A DNA stretch of 64,000 nucleotides from positions 186,001-250,000 of the forward strand of contig CBFCWI010000001.1 of assembly GCA_965601685.1 (NCBI GenBank). The letters are read 5' to 3'. Under the pieces are notes generated by a model. That model ran no database searches. It was given only the letters and a program-made list of their open reading frames with translations, and was not told where the DNA came from. Of the stretch, positions 54,968 through 63,752 are shown piece after piece (the first letter of the stretch is position 1; each line of letters opens with the position of its first letter). Source of the DNA: JANQJD01 sp965601685 (GTDB lineage: Bacteria; Pseudomonadota; Alphaproteobacteria; Rhodospirillales; Rhodospirillaceae). The position numbers and the translations under genes are program-made.

Positions 54968-55390
54968 TTACAGACCCATCAAGTGCAGGACAACACGGCG
55001 GGTGTGCGGGTGTTGACGGTGTTCAGCGAGGTAGATACCTTGCCAAGTACCTAGAACAGGGTAGCTATTGCGGACGGGGATAGAAAGGCAGATACCGGTC
55101 AGCATGGTTCTGATGTGGGCTGGCATATCATCTGGTCCTTCGATAGTGTGGCGGTAGCACTGCCGTGCTTCGGGCACTAAACGTCTGAGGAAGGTGCTGA
55201 GGTCATTGAGTACATCTGGGTCAGCATTTTCCTGAATCATTAAGTTGGCTGATGTATGCTGGCTGAACAACGTCAGTAGGCCAGTACAGATTTCCTGACG
55301 TTCCACCCAAGCAGTGACATCGCGAGTGATATCAAAAAATCCTTCTCCCGTTGTCAGGACAGTCAGCGTCTCCTGCGACTGCTTCATCAC
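54968..55390 (-). CDS. yjbQ: YjbQ family protein (UPF0047)
   Basis: 140 residues. The family signature is present: FDITRDVTAWVERQEICTGLLTLFSQHTSANLMIQENADPDVLNDLSTFLRRLVPE, then YRHTIEGPDDMPAHIRTMLTGICLSIPVRNSYPVLGTWQGIYLAEHRQHPHTRRVVLHLMG. YjbQ proteins show weak thiamine-phosphate synthase activity in vitro; the physiological role is unclear. Its start overlaps the cca stop by four bases (ATGA). Confidence 0.92.
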   Translation of the reverse strand: MMKQSQETLTVLTTGEGFFDITRDVTAWVERQEICTGLLTLFSQHTSANLMIQENADPDVLNDLSTFLRRLVPEARQCYRHTIEGPDDMPAHIRTMLTGICLSIPVRNSYPVLGTWQGIYLAEHRQHPHTRRVVLHLMGL

Positions 55391-56742
55391 GTACCTTCCT
55401 TTCCACTCCCTCTTTCTGTCTCTCTGACCAGCTCCACCAAACGAGCGAGCAGAATCTGCCGGCTAGCCTGATACCCTGTCTCTTCCCACCACTGGTATAA
55501 GACACTCAGCAACGCACCAACCTTCTGCCCTGGTGCCAGTCCTAATGCTAACGCGTCTCTCCCTCGAACTGGAAACGGTATGTTTCTCCATGCGAGAGCA
55601 GTTTTCAATATTTGCAACCATGCCATATGTTCTGCGACCGCTGTGGAGCCAGTCGCCGCCCCAGCCCACTGCAGCAGGGTCAAATCTCTGAATCGTGCTG
55701 CTCCCAGGGTTTGTAGAGCCCGGCGTAAAGTACTTTCTGTCATACCAGGTGCAGGGGTTAGCCCTAGTGGGACCTCTTCTAGCAGACTGCATAGGCGGCG
55801 TCTTTCATGCTTAGACAACCGGAGACGTGTAGCCACAGATTCGGCAGTGGCTACTCCGCTGGTCAAGACCGCGGCGAGACGACGAAGCGGATCTGGCGTG
55901 ATCCCATGCAAGCCGTGCTCTTCAAGCCAGGCGAGTACACGTAGGTGATTGAAATTACATGCCTCTTTAAGTATATGTTGTAGAACATTAATGTCACGCA
56001 TAAGTAGTAATATGCCGGCTGGGTCCGGAGCCAGCAGAATTTTCCACAACTCCTCCCGCACCCGCTCCCCTGAAAGCAAAGCTAGCCGAGGGGCGAGCTC
56101 ACGGCAGGCAGACAGCGCTTCCCCATTAGGGAACGAGCGCCCATACCAACCATGAAAACGGAAATAACGCAAAAGCCGCAGGATATCTTCTTCTATCCTG
56201 GCCAGTGGTGAGCCAACGAAACGTACATGGCCACAGTACAGATCTGAAAGCCCGCTGAAGGGATCATAAATGGCACCGGCAGGATCCGCTGATAGAGCAT
56301 TGATAGTAAAGTCACGGCGTGCAGCGTCCTCCGTCCAGTCGTCCGTGTAGACTATCACGGCATGGCGGCCGTTGCAGGCGATATCACAGCGCAAGGAAGT
56401 AATCTCACAAGTGAGATTATCGGTAGTTGCAGATACTGTTCCATGTGTGATCCCGATAGGCGCTGTGCGGATCCCAGCCTTTTGCAGTAACCACAGTACA
56501 CGTTCTGGCTGGTTAGGTGTGGCAAGATCGATGTCCCGAAACGGCCGCCGCAGCAGGATATCCCGTACGCACCCTCCTACGAATCGCACAGGGGCACCCT
56601 CTGCTGTGAGGGCAGATACAACTAAGTATATATCATTATTTATAAATAATACTTCTGATGGTACATTCAAAGTAGAACAACAGCTCCTAGACTTACCAGA
56701 GAAAGGCACGCGAATTGATAGGACTGACAGCCGTAAGCTCAC
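55387..56742 (-). CDS. cca: tRNA nucleotidyltransferase / poly(A) polymerase family, CCA-adding
   Basis: Up to 451 residues. The head domain has RFVGGCVRDILLRRPFRDIDLAT (GG and DxD catalytic motifs), DWTEDAARRDFTINALSADPAG, and LARIEEDILRLLRYFRFHG. The C-terminal half is helical. It adds or repairs CCA on tRNA 3' ends; the tRNA genes in this window already encode CCA, so repair is the likely role. The first 35 residues have no family counterpart, and a start nearer the LVVSALTAEG segment is likely. It follows a DUF1285-Nudix pair in the common alphaproteobacterial order. Confidence 0.9.
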   Translation of the reverse strand: MSLRLSVLSIRVPFSGKSRSCCSTLNVPSEVLFINNDIYLVVSALTAEGAPVRFVGGCVRDILLRRPFRDIDLATPNQPERVLWLLQKAGIRTAPIGITHGTVSATTDNLTCEITSLRCDIACNGRHAVIVYTDDWTEDAARRDFTINALSADPAGAIYDPFSGLSDLYCGHVRFVGSPLARIEEDILRLLRYFRFHGWYGRSFPNGEALSACRELAPRLALLSGERVREELWKILLAPDPAGILLLMRDINVLQHILKEACNFNHLRVLAWLEEHGLHGITPDPLRRLAAVLTSGVATAESVATRLRLSKHERRRLCSLLEEVPLGLTPAPGMTESTLRRALQTLGAARFRDLTLLQWAGAATGSTAVAEHMAWLQILKTALAWRNIPFPVRGRDALALGLAPGQKVGALLSVLYQWWEETGYQASRQILLARLVELVRETERGSGKEGT

Positions 56743-56829
56743 ACGCAGGCCAGGACAGCACCCTTATCACATGCCTCTGACGAGCAAAGCGGCATCTGCT
56801 GCGGCGGAACCGGAGGGAGCCACAGGCAG

Positions 56830-57462
56830 TCAGGCTTCACCAGCAGTAGAGGATATTCCGTAGTACCCTGTTGGCGCACACGGGCCAGAGGCCGCGACAA
56901 TCTGATAGAGAGCCATCAGAATAGCCGCTGTCGCGCCCCATATGTAATAGCTTTGGTAGGGAATAGCATAGGTCGTTCGCACAAACTGCGAATGCACTGG
57001 TGTGAGACACCGGTGGTTCGTAGGGTTCAGAAGAAAGGTCAGGGGCATTTCGAAAGCTACAGCTACCTCTTCTAGCGCGGTCCGCAGGATCAGTGGCGGC
57101 CGGATTAACCCGACCACCGGCGTGACAACAAAACCTGTCAGAGTCTTGTAATCTTCGAGACAACCGATCAAGGTGACAGAATCGGGTGAAACCCCTACTT
57201 CCTCAAAAGCCTCACGTAAAGCCGTGTCCACTGGTCCATGGTCAGCATCTTCCGCCCGTCCGCCTGGGAAGCACACCTGACCTCTATGATGGGCGAGATG
57301 TTCCGTACGCTTGGTCAGGAGAACCGTTATGTCATCAGCATGCTCTATCAGAGGCACTAAGACGGCCGATAGAACACCTGACAAGGTCCTATACCTTTTG
57401 GGCCTGCGGGTCGTCACAATCAACCTTGCAAACAGATCAGCCCGTGTCATGGGGGTAGTCAT
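56830..57462 (-). CDS. Nudix hydrolase, CoA pyrophosphatase type (NudL)
   Basis: 210 residues. The UPF0035 motif ITVLLTKRTEHLAHHRGQVCFPGG, specific to coenzyme A pyrophosphatases, precedes the Nudix box GGRAEDADHGPVDTALREAFEEVGV. In the box the metal-binding REAxEEVG core is intact. The enzyme would cleave CoA and its derivatives to phosphopantetheine products. It overlaps the DUF1285 gene stop by four bases and leads into cca. Confidence 0.91.
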   Translation of the reverse strand: MTTPMTRADLFARLIVTTRRPKRYRTLSGVLSAVLVPLIEHADDITVLLTKRTEHLAHHRGQVCFPGGRAEDADHGPVDTALREAFEEVGVSPDSVTLIGCLEDYKTLTGFVVTPVVGLIRPPLILRTALEEVAVAFEMPLTFLLNPTNHRCLTPVHSQFVRTTYAIPYQSYYIWGATAAILMALYQIVAASGPCAPTGYYGISSTAGEA

Positions 57463-58022
57463 GAGATCGTCGAATCGAGTCTGCCTAAAGGAAAGAAGGC
57501 CTCACTGCTCCAGATTCCGAACAGGGAGCCTGCTTCCCGCTTTTCCTCCACCCCCACTGCCACCAGTTCATAAAACACTGCCCGCGACAGACGGGCTTCC
57601 AGCCCGTTACGGACAGTCACGTAGGGAACGGCTTCTCCCGAAGCTGAACCCGCAGTCATGCGCAATGGGTGCAGGCGATCAACCGTGATGATCTCATCCA
57701 CGTTGGTCCGCAGACTGACACACTGTTTCCGCCCATGACCAGCAACGAACATCTCAACAGCGATGAAGGGAACGTCTTCGACGTCTATCCAGCCTGCCTC
57801 CCCTGGCGTGACCAGCCAGTAAGAACCATCCGCCTGCCGCGTCAACAATGAGGCAAACAGACAGACAAGCTCTTGGCGGTTAATCGGCGACCCACGATAA
57901 TGCCATATCCCATGACGGTCTATTCGGATATGAAAGGAGTGATGACCGCTATCAGGTTGGCTGCCGGTGCTAAAATTAAAACGTGCAACAGATTGGCGTT
58001 CCTGTCTTTTTCTGCTAGTCAT
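57459..58022 (-). CDS. DUF1285 family protein
   Basis: 187 residues. HIRIDRHGIWHYRGSPINRQELVCLFASLLTRQADGSYWLVTPGEAGWIDVEDVPFIAVEMFV is the DUF1285 pattern. The family has no assigned activity. Position directly before the CoA-type Nudix and cca genes with a four-base overlap is conserved in alphaproteobacteria, which supports the identification. The stretch after GRKQCVSLRTNVDEIITVDRLHPLRM is also typical. Confidence 0.9.
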   Translation of the reverse strand: MTSRKRQERQSVARFNFSTGSQPDSGHHSFHIRIDRHGIWHYRGSPINRQELVCLFASLLTRQADGSYWLVTPGEAGWIDVEDVPFIAVEMFVAGHGRKQCVSLRTNVDEIITVDRLHPLRMTAGSASGEAVPYVTVRNGLEARLSRAVFYELVAVGVEEKREAGSLFGIWSSEAFFPLGRLDSTIS

Positions 58023-58399
58023 GGCTGCAGTATGTTTACTAGTGGATGCATCTTCTATTCCTTCCTCTTCTCGAGGATTCCTTCTTCAACTTCGGTGATG
58101 GTATCCGTGAACAGGGTCGTTTTTTTCAAACTCTCATCTATGGGCACGCCCTCTTGAGAAACGCCCCAACTACTGATGAGAATCAGAGAATCAGGCTGAT
58201 GTTGAGCCAAGACTCCCCCCCCGAGGGGGCCGCGTCAGCACTCTCAACCCAGCCAGAAAGAGCAGAAAGAGAGAAAAGAGAGCATAGGTCAAATTCTGAG
58301 AGCCTTTTGTCATCTCGTCAAGAGAAACCACGCCCTCGACCGCACGAACGGATGGGCCCCTAGCACTATCGCTATTTTTAATGGCTCTCTGCTGATTCT
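58023..58399. other. Spacer between prpE and the DUF1285 gene
   Basis: About 380 bases without a gene. It contains a T7 run at about 58120, a GC hairpin around CCCCC...GGGGG at 58215-58229 and the duplication at 58254-58271. Confidence 0.5.
58254..58271. repeat. Tandem duplication, 2 x 9 bp
   Basis: Two perfect adjacent copies of cagaaagag in the prpE 3' spacer. Confidence 0.9.
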
Positions 58400-60322
58400 C
58401 TATCTGCTGACTGTCTCCTTGCGCGTTTTCGCATAACCTAGTGCATTCAGTGCTACCTCTATTTCATTCAGAATGGCTGGATCATCAATGGTCGCCGGTA
58501 CTTTATAGGGTTGTCCATCAGCGATCTTCTGGATCGTGCCACGCAGTATTTTACCCGAACGAGTCTTGGGTAAGCGCTGAACGGTGGCCACCGCTTTGAA
58601 GGCCGCTACGGCTCCGATTCGCTCGCGCATCATAGCTACCAGTTCAGAGAAGAGCGGAGTTTCTGACCGGACGACGCCGGCTTTCAGACAGATAAAGCCA
58701 ATCGGAATCTGACCTTTCAGTGCATCTGCTACCCCGACTACGGCACATTCTGCCACATCAGGGTGGGCAGCGAGTACCTCTTCCATAGCACCGGTTGACA
58801 AACGATGGCCGGCAACATTAATGATGTCATCCGTTCGAGCCATGACGTGGATATAGCCATCCTCATCTCTGTAGCCAGCATCGCCAGACTGGTAATAGCC
58901 AGGGTAGGGGTCAAGATATGACTTGCGGTAGCGATCCTCGCGCTGCCACAGAGTCGCCAAACTGCCTGGTGGCAGTGGTAACCGGCAGACCAGTGAACCG
59001 CTCTGGCCAATGGGCGCGAGCTTTCCATCTTCACCCATGACTCTCACATCCCAGCCTGGCACTGGGAGCGTTGATGAGCCGTAGCGGACGGGGTATCTAT
59101 GCAGCCCTAGACAGTTAGCCGCAATGGCCCAACCGGTTTCTGTCTGCCACCAGTGATCGATCACCGGAACCTGTAGATGATGCTCGGCCCACTGGATGGT
59201 ATCAGGATCGGAACGCTCACCAGCAAGGAACAGAGCGCGCAACCCTGCTCTGCCTACAGCATATTTCTTCAGAAAATCTGCATTGGGATCTTCACGCTTG
59301 ATAGCACGGAAAGCGGTAGGCGCGGTGAAGAGTGTACAGATTCTATGTTCTGTAATGACACGCCAGAAAGCCCCAGGATCTGGTGTGCCTACCGGCTTGC
59401 CTTCGTAAACTACAGTCGTACAGCCATGCAGGAGTGGAGCATAGACGATGTAGGAATGACCTACCACCCAGCCCACGTCAGAGGCGGCCCAGAACACTTC
59501 CCCCGGTCTGACATCGTAGATGGCATCCATCGTCCACTTGAGAGCTACGGCATGGCCACCGTTGTCGCGGACGATACCTTTTGGGTCACCAGTAGTCCCT
59601 GATGTATATAGAATATATAAAGGATCTGTCGCTAGCAATGGCACGCAATCCACCGGTCTAGCTGTCGCTATCGCAGAATCGTAATCGAGATCGTGACTGG
59701 TATTCCAGGACACATCGGCCTGAGGACGGCGGACAACGATGACCCGATGAGGTTTATGGGTGGCCAGTGCGATGGCCTGCTTCAGCAAAGGTTGGTAAGG
59801 AATGACCTTGCCACCGTCTATACCACAGGAGGCAGAGAATATGACTTTTGGCCTTGCATCATTAATACGCACAGCTAGCTCGTGAGGGGCAAAACCCCCA
59901 AAAACCACTGAGTGAATGGCCCCGATTCGGGCGCAAGCCAGCATGGCAATAAGTGCTTCTGGAATCATCGGCATGTAAAGGACTACTCGGTCACCCCTGG
60001 TTACACCCTCGGTAACTAAGGCGCCTGCACAGCTTGCAACCAGATCCATCAACTCTTTGTATGTAATGTGACGCTGTGAACCACTTGTAGGACTGTCCCA
60101 GATGATAGCGTCCTGTCCACCGCGGCCCTGTGCAACGTGACGATCTACCGCGTTGTAGCAGGTGTTCATCGTGCCACCACGAAACCAGCGATAGAGAGGC
60201 GGATGGGAATCATCCAAAACTTTGTGCCATTTGCTGTACCAATGGAGACTTTCTGCAATTGCCCCCCAGAATCCTTCTGGATCCGAGAGAGAACGCTTGT
60301 AGGCGAGCGCGTATGGATTCAT
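58400..60322 (-). CDS. prpE: Propionate--CoA ligase
   Basis: 640 residues of the acetyl-CoA-synthetase family. The adenylation motif YILYTSGTTGDPKGIVRDNGGHAVAL (with RDNGGH typical of PrpE rather than Acs), WWQTETGWAI, YQSGDAGYRDEDGYIHVMARTDDIINVAGHRLSTGAMEE and the terminal LPKTRSGKILRGTIQKIADG with the acetylatable lysine are present. It activates propionate with ATP to propionyl-CoA. Propionyl-CoA links to methylmalonyl-CoA, to the methylcitrate cycle, or to PHA containing hydroxyvalerate. No prpBCD genes adjoin it. Confidence 0.93.
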   Translation of the reverse strand: MNPYALAYKRSLSDPEGFWGAIAESLHWYSKWHKVLDDSHPPLYRWFRGGTMNTCYNAVDRHVAQGRGGQDAIIWDSPTSGSQRHITYKELMDLVASCAGALVTEGVTRGDRVVLYMPMIPEALIAMLACARIGAIHSVVFGGFAPHELAVRINDARPKVIFSASCGIDGGKVIPYQPLLKQAIALATHKPHRVIVVRRPQADVSWNTSHDLDYDSAIATARPVDCVPLLATDPLYILYTSGTTGDPKGIVRDNGGHAVALKWTMDAIYDVRPGEVFWAASDVGWVVGHSYIVYAPLLHGCTTVVYEGKPVGTPDPGAFWRVITEHRICTLFTAPTAFRAIKREDPNADFLKKYAVGRAGLRALFLAGERSDPDTIQWAEHHLQVPVIDHWWQTETGWAIAANCLGLHRYPVRYGSSTLPVPGWDVRVMGEDGKLAPIGQSGSLVCRLPLPPGSLATLWQREDRYRKSYLDPYPGYYQSGDAGYRDEDGYIHVMARTDDIINVAGHRLSTGAMEEVLAAHPDVAECAVVGVADALKGQIPIGFICLKAGVVRSETPLFSELVAMMRERIGAVAAFKAVATVQRLPKTRSGKILRGTIQKIADGQPYKVPATIDDPAILNEIEVALNALGYAKTRKETVSR

Positions 60323-60826
60323 CGTGCGTAGTTCTCTCTATCATTGCCGCTATGAGTCTCTCTCAAGAGACTATTCAGCAGTATACTGCGCTGCTAAACC
60401 GGGATTATTCTATAGTTCTTGAGAAAATCTTATAATACGCCAACGGAACCCATACCCCGTAGCACGCACAGTGCACTGTAATATTGCGTCTACTGTCAAG
60501 AAGACTTGCGATCGATTGCTAACATGTACAGAGATGAGAAAGCATTGTATTTTGGCGCAACTTGCCTTTCTGCGCGCCCCCGTGAGGAACACAAGCATGC
60601 TGATGTAGCCAATAACCATAACGCGTCAAACATCCTATTGCACATCTTTTACGGCTTCTAGGAGATCGAGAACTCTGCACCACGGCAGCAGAACCTGCGA
60701 GTCTAGTGGGCAGCTATGCTAGCGACTACATATGTCCTGACAAAGAAAGGAAAACCTATCGCTCTATTCCGTATGTCCATCTTCTATCAAGATTCTTCTT
60801 CTAATGTGTAGCTCATAATGTGTAGC
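60323..60826. other. Spacer between the DUF465 gene and prpE
   Basis: About 500 bases that should contain the prpE promoter; no other gene seen. Confidence 0.5.
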
Positions 60827-60830
60827 TCAT
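60803..60830. repeat. Tandem duplication, 2 x 14 bp, at the end of the DUF465 gene
   Basis: Two perfect adjacent copies of aatgtgtagctcat, the longest duplication found. The stop codon of the DUF465 gene lies in the second copy. Confidence 0.96.
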
Positions 60831-60991
60831 ACATGCAAACGCTCAATTTCTTCCTTAATCCTGAGTTTTTGACGTTTGAGGTCCGTCAGAAGCGTGCTAT
60901 TGGGCAACGGCCGATTATTTTCAGCCGCAATCGCGGCTTCCAGTTCTGCGTGCTTGGCACGCAACGCTGCGAGGCGGGTCTCCACACTCAT
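60827..60991 (-). CDS. DUF465 / YdcH family small protein
   Basis: 54 residues beginning MSVETRLAALRAKHAELEAAIAAE and ending LKRQKLRIKEEIERLHV. This is the two-helix DUF465 pattern: a first helix with LxxLRxxHxxLExxI, a proline-containing turn (NNRPLPNSTLLTDL) and a second helix with KxxKLRxKxEIxxL. GGGAGGG lies just before the start. The family is common in alphaproteobacteria; function unknown. It is oriented toward prpE with a 500-base gap. Confidence 0.88.
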   Translation of the reverse strand: MSVETRLAALRAKHAELEAAIAAENNRPLPNSTLLTDLKRQKLRIKEEIERLHV

Positions 60992-61101
60992 CACAACCCT
61001 CCCTTATCAATTGCGATCTCATACTATGCCCACTCCAACACGGTTTTACCAGAATCGTTGTCATAAGATACGACTAGGGTGCACCTTGCAGGTTGTATGA
61101 A

Positions 61102-61119
61102 TCATCCCGGTCATCCCGG
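61102..61119. repeat. Tandem duplication, 2 x 9 bp
   Basis: Two perfect adjacent copies of tcatcccgg in the ubiX leader. Confidence 0.92.
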
Positions 61120-61150
61120 AAGTGCAGAACATGAGATGAGGAGCAGCTTC

Positions 61151-61732
61151 ATGAAGCAACGCGCGCGTCTGATTGCAGGGATCAGTGGGGCATCAGGGAT
61201 AGTTTACGGTCTTCGCCTCCTGACGATGGCCCGACAGCTCGGAGTGGAAACACATCTAGTGATGACTGCGGCTGCCGAAGTAGCTCTGGCCCGTGAAACC
61301 TCCTACAAGGTCGTGGATGTGCAAGCCATGGCAGATGCCTGCCACCAAGTGCATGACCTGACAGCATCCCTAGCCAGCGGAGCGTTCCAGACTATAGGGA
61401 TGGTGATAGCACCCTGTTCCATACGCTCGCTGTCGGAGATTGCCACGGGTGTGACATCCAATCTGCTGACCCGGGCGGCAGATGTCACTTTGAAGGAGCG
61501 GCGACGGTTAGTGCTCATGGTGCGTGAGTCGCCGCTGCATAGAGGACATTTACGAGCAATGCTGAGAGTCACAGAACTAGGTGGGATCGTTGCACCACCG
61601 GTGCCAGCCTTCTATATCCGGCCTCAATCTTTGGACGTGGTGGTAGATTATACGGTAGGGCGTATACTCGATCTGTTTGGACTCGACTCTGGTTTCCCTC
61701 GCTGGGGCGAGACGAGAGGGGAGGAGAGATAA
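61151..61732 (+). CDS. ubiX: Flavin prenyltransferase UbiX
   Basis: 193 residues from ATG 61151, fixed by GAGGAG at 61138-61143; the frame is open to 61079. The flavodoxin-like UbiX fold is evident in RLIAGISGASGIVYGLRLL, ethLVMTAAAEVALARET, IAPCSIRSLSEIATGVTSNLLTRAADVTLKERRRLVLMVRESPLHRGHLRAML and IVAPPVPAFYIRPQSLDVVVDYTVGRILDLFG. It makes prenylated FMN for the UbiD decarboxylase of ubiquinone synthesis. No ubiD is in the window. It fits with the hydroxylase at 26.6 kb and with rquA in quinone metabolism. Confidence 0.94.
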   Translation: MKQRARLIAGISGASGIVYGLRLLTMARQLGVETHLVMTAAAEVALARETSYKVVDVQAMADACHQVHDLTASLASGAFQTIGMVIAPCSIRSLSEIATGVTSNLLTRAADVTLKERRRLVLMVRESPLHRGHLRAMLRVTELGGIVAPPVPAFYIRPQSLDVVVDYTVGRILDLFGLDSGFPRWGETRGEER

Positions 61733-62237
61733 TGCCATCTTAAGGAGAGAATGTTAAAAATTTTCTTGCAAAATTATCAGTACCACCCTGACGTATCGGA
61801 AACATGGTTCGAAACATGATAAACCCTCGCAAGCACCCTCAGTGCTCGTATAGCCACAGCCATATGGACCTGAGAGACGCGGTTGCGAGCATCGTGCGCA
61901 CCTTTCTCAAAGAAACTTTCCAGTTGCATATACTAGAAAGTCAGTACCTATTAAACCTGCAACGGATAAGAGTATAACGTTCCGGATTCTGTAGTGCTAT
62001 CCTAGAGGATCTCGGGAGTCGCACACAGCCACGGATGGCCGAGGCCTTCACACGATGGATAACATCAGAGGGCGGTCCTTTACAGCTGACTGGATCCTGC
62101 TACGGTGATGGGGTCCAAACATCAATGTTACTGAACGTTCTCTGTCCTTCAGCATAAGGAGACCACGGGATATTTGGAGACAAAGCTCAGCGTGCCCAAG
62201 TCTATACCCAAAATATCTGCTAGACTATTAGACTATA
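61733..62237. other. Spacer between ubiX and the thymidylate-synthase-like gene
   Basis: About 500 bases, no gene seen. It ends with the 2 x 8 bp duplication immediately before the next start codon. Confidence 0.5.
62221..62236. repeat. Tandem duplication, 2 x 8 bp, at a start codon
   Basis: Two adjacent copies of tagactat directly preceding the ATG at 62238; it replaces the position where a ribosome binding site would be. Confidence 0.85.
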
Positions 62238-63752
62238 ATGGTTGCCCTCTCTTTTGCCTTTGAGCCGTGCTATTTTGCTGACAGGCTGCGCGTCGTCAAC
62301 CCGCACAGTGACGTGGGCATTGCGACTCTGTGGACACCCGTGCGGGCTGTTATGGACGTCTTGAGACGGGCTGGTATAGACCTTGATCCCGCCTCGTCGC
62401 GTATTGCGGTGCTCGGCAACCTCTATGGCGATGGCCTACCGCAGCTGATCCGTAATTTGCTGTGGAATCCGCAAATCTGCCATGTGCTGATTCTGGGCCA
62501 GAATTTGAGCCGGTCAGCAGAGGAACTAGCCAACCTGCTGACTCTGGGGGTAGAAAAGGCGGAACGGCTAGGCCAGTCTTGTTTCCGTATCCGGGGCACA
62601 GAGCGCTGCCTAGATACAGCGTTTGATCCTACCCTCCTCATCGGGCAGGTGCGACCAGTGGTGCTTGGGAAGCTATCGGCGCCTGAAACCACAACCGCCG
62701 TTCGTGCTTTCTTTGCAACTCTGCCGCCTTCTGAACTAGCACGGCGCAAGCGGGTGCATGCGCCTTTGCCAGTATACCAGCCAGTCTATTTCCCGTCGGA
62801 GCCGCGTGCACACACTATTGTGCGCCAGCGCCCTCTCTGGGCTTGGAAAGATGTGGTCCGTCGGGTGCTACGCTTTGGTGTCCCAGTACTGATTCCTAAT
62901 GGTAGACGGCTTGAATTACAGAATCTCAAGGTAGTAGTGACAGAGCCTGTTGAGGACGATGTCGCAGCCCTGCACGCTGTTGGTTTCACGCTGGCTGATT
63001 TACGGGCCTATCAGGCGGAGATTCTATCGGGCGAACAACCTGTCGAAGTAAGCTATACGTATGGCAACCGGCTACGAAGCTACTGGCACCTCGACTTAAT
63101 AGAAGCAGCCTCTGCCAGGCTTGCGGCAGAGCCAAATAGTAGGGGCGTTTTCCTAAGCCTGTGGAATCCAACAACAGACTTAGGAGTTGGTCATGTTGCT
63201 ACTAGCACTCCTTGTCTGGTGACGTTATTCTTTCGGCTGTTTCAGGATGTCCTGACGCTGACTGCTACCTTCCGCGCCCACAATGTTATGTCTGCCTGGC
63301 TGCGCAACCTATACGGCTTAATGGCAATACAAACAGAAGTGGCGCGCCAAGCCGGCGGCCTGCCGCACGGGCCGATCACAGTTGTCAGCCATTCCATCAC
63401 GATAGACCCAGAGGCTACAGAACGACTCGACTTAGCGAAACAGATTCTGACAGCTGAGACTGAGAGGAGTAGTCAGAACGAAGTGGACGATACGACTGGC
63501 AAGAGAATGCTGCAGGAGGATCCAAACGGCTATTTTACCTTTACCGTGGATCAGGAAGCTGGTGAGGTCATCGCCGTGCACAAAGTTGGTGGCGAGACAC
63601 TGACCCAATATCGTGGCCGGACAGCTGTGGCAATAGAAAGCCAGATTGCCCGCGATGGAGCGATCTCTGACATAGGCCATGCTCTGTATGTTGGACGCCA
63701 ACTCGCTCTCATGGAAAGACAAGTGCTGAGGAGACAGGGGCAGATGGATTGA
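62238..63752 (+). CDS. Thymidylate-synthase-like fusion protein with MtrA-like and DUF4346 regions
   Basis: 504 residues in three parts, assigned by eye. Residues about 1-180 contain IAVLGNLYGDGLPQLIRNLLWNPQICHVLILGQNL, reminiscent of the corrinoid-methyltransferase subunit MtrA (NPxIRFLILCG). About 200-425 resembles thymidylate synthase: LNxW-like SLWNPTTDLGVGHVATSTPC with Cys326 in the catalytic PC position; however the RS(x)D phosphate loop is not recognisable. About 440-504 (DPNGYFTFTVDQEAGEVIAV...HALYVGRQLALME) looks like DUF4346. The substrate and reaction are unknown. No clear ribosome binding site: an 8-base tandem duplication ends at 62236. No pterin gene is adjacent. Confidence 0.65.
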   Translation: MVALSFAFEPCYFADRLRVVNPHSDVGIATLWTPVRAVMDVLRRAGIDLDPASSRIAVLGNLYGDGLPQLIRNLLWNPQICHVLILGQNLSRSAEELANLLTLGVEKAERLGQSCFRIRGTERCLDTAFDPTLLIGQVRPVVLGKLSAPETTTAVRAFFATLPPSELARRKRVHAPLPVYQPVYFPSEPRAHTIVRQRPLWAWKDVVRRVLRFGVPVLIPNGRRLELQNLKVVVTEPVEDDVAALHAVGFTLADLRAYQAEILSGEQPVEVSYTYGNRLRSYWHLDLIEAASARLAAEPNSRGVFLSLWNPTTDLGVGHVATSTPCLVTLFFRLFQDVLTLTATFRAHNVMSAWLRNLYGLMAIQTEVARQAGGLPHGPITVVSHSITIDPEATERLDLAKQILTAETERSSQNEVDDTTGKRMLQEDPNGYFTFTVDQEAGEVIAVHKVGGETLTQYRGRTAVAIESQIARDGAISDIGHALYVGRQLALMERQVLRRQGQMD

